A DNA stretch of 18,019 nt from Verrucomicrobiota bacterium (GTDB lineage: Bacteria; Verrucomicrobiota; Verrucomicrobiia; Limisphaerales; JADLHS01). Positions within the stretch are counted from its first letter, which is position 1; each line of letters begins with the position of its first letter. A program made the position numbers and the translations under genes. The stretch is taken from assembly GCA_025360895.1 (NCBI GenBank), contig JANYBF010000492.1, positions 1 to 18,019 of the forward strand, in the 5' to 3' direction. The notes beneath the pieces were generated by a model. It saw only the letters and a program-made list of their open reading frames with translations. It made no database searches and had not been told where the DNA came from. Of the stretch, positions 13,326 through 18,019 are shown piece by piece.

Positions 13326-13949
13326 TTATTCAATGGTGCGGCGTGAGATGCGCGTTTGCAGATGGTAATAATCGTACATGCCATCGATCCCGACCGATGC
13401 GACCGGAAATTCCCATTGGTAGAAATCCAGATTCATTCGGATCACCCGGTTGTTTTGATTCTTCGTCCGGACGTTGCCGTGGAAGTCTTCGACGGTGAAC
13501 GCAAACTGATTGGTGACAAAATTGGCGACCACTTGAATGTTGCTGCTGCCGCTGTCAACGCGCTTCAGTCGCTCTTCACCCGGGTCCAAATAATAGCGGA
13601 CGAAATTTGCCGTGTTGGTCGTGGCATGGATTTGCAAGGCGTTGCCAATTTGTGGCGTGTTGTCCGCGATGGGGGTAAACGTGCTGTTGTTTCCGTTGCC
13701 GACGACCAGGATCTTGCCGGCGCGAATCTCGTCCCGCACGGCATTCAACGCGCGTCGCCCCGCCGCCGTTGCGGAGAGCTTGGTTTCGGAAATACCTAAT
13801 AACCGCATTCCGAAAATTTGCGCGGAAATCAATCCAGCGATGACCAGGGAGAAGATCGCCATCACGATCATTAATTCCGGGAGCGTGAAAGCGCGCCCGG
13901 CGGCGAAATGCCCACGGCGGCGACGGGGGAGGTTTAAAGTCAGTTTCAT
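13326..13949 (-). CDS. Type IV prepilin-like protein (PulJ/PilW-like position)
   Basis: A 207-aa pilin-like protein. The ATG at 13949 overlaps the stop of the preceding prepilin gene as ATGA, and longer in-frame reading upstream only adds a non-signal extension. The leader is basic (four consecutive Arg, 9-12) and ends Gly-Arg-Ala20, followed by FTLPELMIVM and a hydrophobic helix to about 46. Glu25 is the conserved +5 residue. The residue before the cut is Ala rather than the usual Gly, which prepilin peptidases often tolerate. The rest is a beta-rich globular domain with a conserved Arg-Tyr-Tyr-Leu-Asp-Pro segment. Size and second position in the operon fit a PulJ/PilW-type minor pseudopilin. 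No assembly ATPase, platform or secretin gene is in the window, so the pilus or secretion machine must be encoded elsewhere. Confidence 0.87.
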   Translation of the reverse strand: MKLTLNLPRRRRGHFAAGRAFTLPELMIVMAIFSLVIAGLISAQIFGMRLLGISETKLSATAAGRRALNAVRDEIRAGKILVVGNGNNSTFTPIADNTPQIGNALQIHATTNTANFVRYYLDPGEERLKRVDSGSSNIQVVANFVTNQFAFTVEDFHGNVRTKNQNNRVIRMNLDFYQWEFPVASVGIDGMYDYYHLQTRISRRTIE

Positions 13950-14395
13950 TGATCGGGGGCGCGCAACGTAATCACCGTATTGGTAAACACTTTGCCCTTG
14001 ATAAACGGCCAGACACAATCGGAGCGGATTTGGCGGAGCGGTGGATTGGCCGAAGCTGCCGTGACTTGGACGAAGTTGGTCGCATAAATCGGCGAGCCCG
14101 ATACGGGCACATCAAGCGTTTCAATCTGGGTAAAATTGGTGATGCCCTGTTCGTCCACCTTCGGCCACGCTTGCGGATCCCATTTGGCCGCGCGTGACTG
14201 TTCGAGGCCTTGCATTGCCACCGAGTGGGCGGCCTGAGAGTAAGCGCTCCATTCGGCTCGTTCTGCGGCCATGATGTAGCCATACAACACCCCACCCATG
14301 ACGAGGCCTAAAATGGCGAAGCTGATTACCACTTCGACGAGAGTGAATCCCTCAGTGTGCTTTCTCCGGTGGTGGTGTAACGAATGACACAACAT
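13946..14395 (-). CDS. Type IV prepilin-like protein (PulI/PilV-like position)
   Basis: A 149-aa pilin-like protein with a textbook prepilin site. A short basic, His-rich leader ends in Glu-Gly16, followed by FTLVEVVISFAILGL. Glu21 is at +5 after cleavage, and one hydrophobic helix runs to about 40. The C-terminal part is a small globular domain with one Cys and a Phe-Thr-Asn-Thr-Val-Ile segment. It is the first gene of a three-gene minus-strand operon whose second gene overlaps it by 4 nt. Such trios of two short prepilins and a PilX-like protein form the tip or initiation complex of type IV pili or type II secretion pseudopili. A weak Shine-Dalgarno-like AGGA lies about 3-4 nt before the ATG. 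The protein acts at the inner membrane and cell surface. Confidence 0.9.
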   Translation of the reverse strand: MLCHSLHHHRRKHTEGFTLVEVVISFAILGLVMGGVLYGYIMAAERAEWSAYSQAAHSVAMQGLEQSRAAKWDPQAWPKVDEQGITNFTQIETLDVPVSGSPIYATNFVQVTAASANPPLRQIRSDCVWPFIKGKVFTNTVITLRAPDQ

Positions 14396-14436
14396 ACATC
14401 CTGAATGTAGTACCGCCTTGTAACTAACAACTACGG

Positions 14437-14586
14437 CTAAGGAGCAGAGGCGATGCCAGCCGGAGTCGTTACCTGAAACTCCCGGCCCCGAGCCAACTTT
14501 GACCGAATCGTGATTTTATGCGTGTCTGAGGCCGGGACAAAAGTGGTCGCAATTGAAGTGTGATCCGCTGATCCCGCTTCATGAAA
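14437..14586 (-). pseudogene. Start-less protein-like frame, possible gene remnant
   Basis: The 183-nt gap between tsaB and the pilin operon contains, on the minus strand, an open frame from a stop at 14589 to a TAG at 14437 with no ATG or GTG. It overlaps the last 8 nt of tsaB. The translation looks like real protein: Asp-Thr-His-Lys-Ile-Thr-Ile-Arg then Arg-Glu-Phe-Gln-Val-Thr-Thr-Pro-Ala-Gly-Ile-Ala-Ser. The second part recalls FecR-like repeats. It may be a decayed gene end or chance. The remaining gap up to 14395 holds nothing else I recognise. Confidence 0.25.
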
Positions 14587-15232
14587 TCAAACGCGGCGGC
14601 GGCGCCTTGACAAATGTTGTTGCTCGCAAATAGATCGGCTCCAGTCTTTCACCCGGGAAAAACTCCGTTCGCGCCAACGCCAGTTTTCCGAGTGCGGTTG
14701 CACTTGGGAAAACCACGCGTCCACTGGTAACCCACCGGGTAATTTCCGGCCCGATCAATCGCTCGCCCGCTTGATCGAGTCCCCGAACCGTATCAAGCGA
14801 AGCCAGACGCAGCGGCGAAACCTCACGCGTCCGGTGTGCGCTGATCTCGTATCCCGCCAGATAAAATTCCCCGCGTTGCGCATCAATCACGACGCTAAAT
14901 TTATCCGTCAGGCCCTCCGCTTGCGCCTGCGCGGCGATGCCCTCAGCGCTGCTTACGCCGAGCAATTTTACCCCGTGGGCCAATTGCCAGCCTTGCGCCA
15001 GCGAAATCGCCACCCGAATGCCCGTGTAAGACCCCGGCCCCCGACCGACCGCAATACCTTCAATTTCCTCGCGCTCCAGTCCCGCCGAGCGTAATGCGGC
15101 TTCTATCATGGCGAACGGTTTCATGGTCTGCCCTGTCGTCGTGTCCACTACTTCCGTCCCCGCGCCAGCCGGCGGATTCAAAACTGCAACACTGCGTTGC
15201 GCCGAACTGAATTCAAGCGACAAAATCTTCAT
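14579..15232 (-). CDS. tsaB: tRNA threonylcarbamoyladenosine biosynthesis protein TsaB
   Basis: A 217-aa protein of the ASKHA fold that partners TsaD and TsaE in adding threonylcarbamoyl to A37 of tRNAs reading ANN codons. The N-terminal Leu-Ser-Leu-Glu-Phe-Ser-Ser block and the Gly-Arg-Gly-Pro-Gly-Ser-Tyr-Thr-Gly-Ile-Arg segment (63-73) are the TsaB signatures. The ATG at 15232 is preferred over a TTG two codons upstream. The gene overlaps the end of tsaE by 20 nt and is the last of the CPBP-thiL-tsaE-tsaB operon. tsaD and tsaC are not in this window. The protein is slightly shorter than the E. coli one but complete. It is cytoplasmic. Confidence 0.95.
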   Translation of the reverse strand: MKILSLEFSSAQRSVAVLNPPAGAGTEVVDTTTGQTMKPFAMIEAALRSAGLEREEIEGIAVGRGPGSYTGIRVAISLAQGWQLAHGVKLLGVSSAEGIAAQAQAEGLTDKFSVVIDAQRGEFYLAGYEISAHRTREVSPLRLASLDTVRGLDQAGERLIGPEITRWVTSGRVVFPSATALGKLALARTEFFPGERLEPIYLRATTFVKAPPPRLIS

Positions 15233-15653
15233 AAACAATCTTTCGCTCCGTTTCGTTCAAGACCTCAAGCGTTACCCGAAACAAGATTCCGCTCGCCATC
15301 CTCCGCCCTCCGCCTTCCGTAAGTCGTTCCGCCCATTCGATCACCGTCACCCCGTCCGGCTGCCAGTATTCCTCCAGCCCGGCGCGGCGAATTTGCTCGG
15401 GCGTTTCGAGCCGGTACAAATCCAGATGAAACAACCGCCACCGCCCGCCGCCGTACTCGTTGACCAAGGTAAAGGTTGGCGAATGCACCCGCGCCGTCAC
15501 GCCCAACCCGCGGGCAATGCCTTTGACAAGCTGCGTTTTGCCTGCACCCAGATCGCCACTCAACGCAATGACCCAGCCGCGTTCGGCTGCGCGCCCCCAT
15601 TGCTCACCGAGCGATTCGGTTTCCGCCGGACTATGAGAAATGAACGTAGCCAT
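15213..15653 (-). CDS. tsaE: tRNA threonylcarbamoyladenosine biosynthesis ATPase TsaE
   Basis: A 146-aa P-loop ATPase that binds the TsaB-TsaD complex and drives t6A synthesis. The Walker A loop GDLGAGKT is at 33-40, the family SPTFTLVNEY segment at 58-67 and His-Leu-Asp-Leu-Tyr-Arg-Leu at 76-82. Near 105-109 is Val-Ile-Glu-Trp-Ala-Glu, which carries acidic residues expected in the active site. The ATG at 15653 lies inside the end of thiL (23-nt overlap), and the stop overlaps the tsaB start by 20 nt. This gives a tightly coupled order thiL-tsaE-tsaB, a well-known neighbourhood in several bacterial phyla. Length is normal for the family and all key residues are present. Confidence 0.96.
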   Translation of the reverse strand: MATFISHSPAETESLGEQWGRAAERGWVIALSGDLGAGKTQLVKGIARGLGVTARVHSPTFTLVNEYGGGRWRLFHLDLYRLETPEQIRRAGLEEYWQPDGVTVIEWAERLTEGGGRRMASGILFRVTLEVLNETERKIVYEDFVA

Positions 15654-16563
15654 GAACCGTCAGTGGTCGAATCCCGGTTTCATCGCGTAGCTTGATGCCT
15701 TCCCCGGCGATGATTTTTCCGATGCAACTTAATTTGAGGTCGGGAAATGTTTGCTTCCACGCGTCGAGCAGGGGCACCGCCGTCTTGCTCGCTACCGTGA
15801 ACAACAATTCAAAATCCTCACCGTCCGTTAGTGCCGCTACAAACGCGGGCTTGGCCGCGTCGCCTTTGCGGGCGATGGCTTTCGCCGCGCGGTTGATCGG
15901 CACCGCCGACTTGTGTAATTGCGCGCCGACGTGGCTGGCATTGAGAATATGCCGAAGGTCGCCGGCCAGCCCATCGCTTACATCCATGAGCGAATGAATG
16001 TTAAAATGCTCCGCCAGCCAACGCGCCTCGGCCAGGCGCGGCTCAAACTCCAGATGCCGGCCCGCAATCGAGCCCCCGAGTTCGCCGGTGACAAAGATCG
16101 CATCCCCCACTTTCGCGCCCGCGCGCCGCAAAACTTTTTCGCGCGGGACAAAACCAATCAGCGCCACGGAAATCAGCAGCCCTCCGGGATTCGTGGTCGT
16201 TTCGCCGCCCACAATGGCGATACCGTGCTGCTGCGCGAGCGCGTTCATCCCGGCGTACACCTGCTCCACAAATTCCGGCGCGAATTTCTTGGGCAACGCA
16301 AGTGTCACGACGGCCGCCGTGGGCGTGCCCGCCATCGCGGCGATGTCGCTCAAGCAGCGGGCGAGCGCCTTGTGCCCGATTTTTTCCGGCGGCACGTCGG
16401 CGGTGAAATGAATTCCCTGCACGATGGCGTCCGTCTTGAACAACAGCAACCGGTCGCCCATGCCTACGTCCAGCACGGCGCAATCGTCACCCGCGCCCAC
16501 CACGACGGATTCGTTGGTTGGCAGCGTGCGCGTGAGCCGGGCAATCAGTTCAAACTCGTTCAT
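15631..16563 (-). CDS. thiL: Thiamine-monophosphate kinase ThiL
   Basis: A 310-aa cytoplasmic kinase that turns thiamine phosphate into thiamine diphosphate using ATP, the last step of cofactor synthesis. It has the N-terminal Gly-Ala-Gly-Asp-Asp-Cys-Ala (23-29) metal/nucleotide motif and Asp-Ile-Ala-Ala-Met-Ala-Gly (73-79). It also has Gly-Gly-Glu-Thr (119-122) and Asp-Val-Ser-Asp-Gly-Leu (194-199), all in the expected order. The ATG at 16563 overlaps the upstream CPBP gene's TGA as ATGA. The gene's end overlaps the tsaE start by 23 nt. Length matches the family and no key residue is missing. No other thiamine gene or TPP riboswitch was seen in the window. Confidence 0.96.
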   Translation of the reverse strand: MNEFELIARLTRTLPTNESVVVGAGDDCAVLDVGMGDRLLLFKTDAIVQGIHFTADVPPEKIGHKALARCLSDIAAMAGTPTAAVVTLALPKKFAPEFVEQVYAGMNALAQQHGIAIVGGETTTNPGGLLISVALIGFVPREKVLRRAGAKVGDAIFVTGELGGSIAGRHLEFEPRLAEARWLAEHFNIHSLMDVSDGLAGDLRHILNASHVGAQLHKSAVPINRAAKAIARKGDAAKPAFVAALTDGEDFELLFTVASKTAVPLLDAWKQTFPDLKLSCIGKIIAGEGIKLRDETGIRPLTVHGYVHFS

Positions 16564-17294
16564 GGCTGGGTGGGCAGGGCGCGGCTGAATTCAGCGGACA
16601 AAAAGAACAGCCCCAGATTGACCGCATTAAACAGGCTGTGGGCCGCAATGGGCGCGAGCAGATTGTCCGCTCTTTCATCGAGCCAAGTCAGCACCAACGC
16701 CAGCAGGAGCAAGGGCAGAAAGCTGGCGAGGTTGAAATGGATGGTCGCAAAGAGCGCCGACGTGCCCCAAAGCGCCAGCCGCGGAAAACCCGCGTTTTTT
16801 ATCGCCGGGTAAAGAATCCCACGAAAGACCAGCTCCTCGGCCAACGGCACAAGAATAATTGTGACCAGCGCGAAAACGACCAACCCGGGACCGCGATTGG
16901 CGCCGCGCAAAACTTCCACGGCTGCTTGCGCGGTCGGATCAAGGTGCAGCCAGGTCAGCAGCTTGATGGACAACAGTTGTAACAACTGGCCGACAGGGAA
17001 AAAGAGGCCCACGGCCAGCGCACCCAGCCGGAGCGCGCGGTTTGGCCGGTTGCGAAAACCGAATGCTTCCGCCCAACTCAGATGGTGCCCGCAGATGAAA
17101 CGCCACACCAACACCAGGGCCACACCCTGAAAGCTCAACACCCCTACCAACATCCGGCCAACGGACAGTTCCGGCTTCGTGCCATTCGCCCCTCGCACCA
17201 ACAGGGTCAGTAACGTGCCGACGAATACGCCCACGAAGATCCCGAATAGCAGCCGCAACACGGCTTCAGGTTTCCACGGTTTCGGCGATAACAC
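16560..17294 (-). CDS. CPBP-family intramembrane glutamic protease
   Basis: A 244-aa multi-pass membrane protein. Hydrophobic helices lie near 13-33, 47-66, 88-110, 136-152, 173-186 and 191-206, with a last one at 213-233. The three CPBP (Abi/CAAX-protease-like) motifs are intact: Glu153-Glu154-x3-Arg158, Phe182-x3-His186, and His219-x3-Asn223. The Glu-Glu-Arg and His residues form the metal-free glutamic protease site seen in Rce1-type enzymes. The start at 17294 is a GTG after an in-frame stop 9 nt upstream; no Shine-Dalgarno is visible. It heads the operon with thiL, tsaE and tsaB (ATGA overlap with thiL). Bacterial members process or protect against peptides such as bacteriocins, but the target here is unknown and the shared operon gives no hint. 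Confidence 0.9.
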   Translation of the reverse strand: MLSPKPWKPEAVLRLLFGIFVGVFVGTLLTLLVRGANGTKPELSVGRMLVGVLSFQGVALVLVWRFICGHHLSWAEAFGFRNRPNRALRLGALAVGLFFPVGQLLQLLSIKLLTWLHLDPTAQAAVEVLRGANRGPGLVVFALVTIILVPLAEELVFRGILYPAIKNAGFPRLALWGTSALFATIHFNLASFLPLLLLALVLTWLDERADNLLAPIAAHSLFNAVNLGLFFLSAEFSRALPTQP

Positions 17295-17380
17295 GTTTTG
17301 AATTTATTGAATCCGCGCCCGCCTGACGACGCAAATTTCTGAAAACGAAAACCGCCCAACCAGCCCTGCTCCAGCCTTTC

Positions 17381-17464
17381 GGTAATGCTACTGTTTGGTG
17401 GGGCGAGGCTCCGGACGAGCCGGCTCGCGAGAACGCTCGCCCCACCGAAAAGCCAACCATTACC
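17381..17464. repeat. 84-nt imperfect palindrome (REP/MITE-like)
   Basis: Outer arms GGTAATG (17381-17387) and CATTACC (17458-17464) are perfect reverse complements. Inner arms GGTGGGGCGAG (17397-17407) and CTCGCCCCACC (17436-17446) are an 11-nt perfect match. A 12-nt perfect palindrome CGAGCCGGCTCG (17416-17427) sits at the centre. The whole could fold into one long hairpin. It lies in the gap upstream of the divergent CPBP and deoxyribosyltransferase genes. No transposase is near, so it looks like a non-autonomous repetitive element. Confidence 0.7.
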
Positions 17465-17483
17465 ACTCGGCCTTTCTCCAGAC

Positions 17484-17512
17484 TTGAGTCGTTCACCCGC
17501 GGACTTTATCGT
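17484..17512 (+). promoter_or_regulatory. Possible promoter for the deoxyribosyltransferase-like gene
   Basis: TTGAGT (17484-17489, four of six), 17-nt spacer, TATCGT (17507-17512, four of six). The ATG at 17520 lies 7 nt downstream, the same geometry as the DUF5069 promoter, with no Shine-Dalgarno sequence. Confidence 0.4.
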
Positions 17513-17519
17513 CTCGCGG

Positions 17520-18019
17520 ATGGCACGCCCTAAACGAAACAGCCCGTTGTTGCAGGGCGCGCGCGTTTATCTCTCCGGCCCGATGGATTTTGTCGCGTCG
17601 CGCACTGCCGAGAAACAATCGGGCTGGCGCAATCGGGTCAGCCAGTTTCTCCAGGAGATGGGTGTTACGGTGTTTGACCCTTGGTTCAAGCCGGACGTGC
17701 GTGGCTTGCACGAATACGGACGCGAAGACGCCAAGAGCGGGGACCGCATCCGTCGCCGCTGGACCTACGCTGGCGGCAAGGCCGGAGCCCAAGCCCGCGC
17801 CTGGTGCGCAAAACAATTCTGGGAAACCCTGCACATAGACCTGCGGATGGTGGACACCAGCGACTTCAGCATTTCGTATTGCCCAACGAACATTTACAGT
17901 GTCGGCACGCCGCATGAGATCATCATGGCGACCCTTCAGCACAAGCCCGTGCTCTTCGTCAGCCCGCCGGTCGTGTTTCCCGCCTTGCACGAACTGCGCG
18001 CGCGGCTGAAGGCCGACCC
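17520..18019 (+). CDS. Nucleoside 2-deoxyribosyltransferase-like protein (3' end outside window)
   Basis: From an ATG at 17520 the frame stays open to the edge (166 complete codons). The N-terminus has a basic start then Val-Tyr-Leu-Ser-Gly-Pro-Met-Asp (16-23), the nucleotide-binding signature of this fold. Downstream are Val-Phe-Asp-Pro-Trp (51-55), Ile-Asp-Leu-Arg-Met-Val-Asp-x-Ser-Asp (106-115) and Gly-Thr-Pro-His-Glu133-Ile, where the Glu is the likely catalytic residue. This order fits the nucleoside 2-deoxyribosyltransferase superfamily, which swaps or hydrolyses bases of nucleosides or nucleotides. A basic stretch around 74-95, containing Arg-Ile-Arg-Arg-Arg, is an insertion relative to the shortest members. 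The cytoplasmic enzyme's exact substrate is unknown, and relatives occur in nucleotide salvage and in phage-related roles. It is divergent from the CPBP gene, next to the palindrome. Confidence 0.8.
   Translation, partial: MARPKRNSPLLQGARVYLSGPMDFVASRTAEKQSGWRNRVSQFLQEMGVTVFDPWFKPDVRGLHEYGREDAKSGDRIRRRWTYAGGKAGAQARAWCAKQFWETLHIDLRMVDTSDFSISYCPTNIYSVGTPHEIIMATLQHKPVLFVSPPVVFPALHELRARLKAD

Noticed and set aside
14470..14583. Short minus-strand ATG frame (37 codons) overlapping the tsaB stop as ATGA
   Set aside because: Its translation looks random and another frame in the same DNA looks more protein-like.

Overview
The window looks like chromosomal DNA of a Verrucomicrobiota bacterium, probably near the Pedosphaera/Limisphaerales group. 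This is inferred from gene content: a PVC-type dehydrogenase with N-terminal propeller and HEAT-like tail, Tat-exported Gfo/Idh/MocA oxidoreductases, tandem DUF1080 domains, DUF5069, a PilX-like/prepilin operon, and G+C-rich DNA with few Shine-Dalgarno sequences. No rRNA, tRNA, CRISPR array, integrase or transposase was seen.

Region 1 (1-8846) is an export-oriented carbohydrate cluster. On the minus strand, a tandem DUF1080 lipoprotein (6539-5193), a Tat-signal oxidoreductase (5189-3849) and a second Tat/lipobox oxidoreductase (3852-2569) are packed with a 3-nt gap and a 4-nt GTGA overlap. A 96-nt gap with a hairpin leads to a large PVC-type dehydrogenase that runs off the left edge. Divergently, 6666-8846 encodes a secreted right-handed beta-helix protein resembling GH141-like glycosidases. 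Together they suggest keto-sugar chemistry outside the cytoplasm: oxidation of a sugar hydroxyl, then cleavage by DUF1080 domains, alongside a polysaccharide-active beta-helix enzyme. Substrate and redox partner are unknown.

Region 2 (8847-11469) holds small, mostly unstudied genes: a DUF5069 protein, two adjacent single-pass membrane proteins, a LAB_N membrane protein with a C-terminal zinc ribbon (minus strand), and a DedA-family membrane protein.

Region 3 (14395-11560, minus strand) is a type IV pilin-like operon: two prepilins joined by an ATGA overlap, then a large PilX-like protein.

Region 4 (17294-14579, minus strand) is a compact overlapping operon: CPBP membrane protease, thiL, tsaE, tsaB. 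A start-less protein-like frame lies between tsaB and the pilin operon. An 84-nt imperfect palindrome lies upstream of the CPBP gene, and a partial nucleoside 2-deoxyribosyltransferase-like gene runs off the right edge.

Several plus-strand genes have a sigma70-like -35/-10 pair placed only 7-14 nt before the start codon and no Shine-Dalgarno sequence, which suggests leaderless or near-leaderless transcripts.
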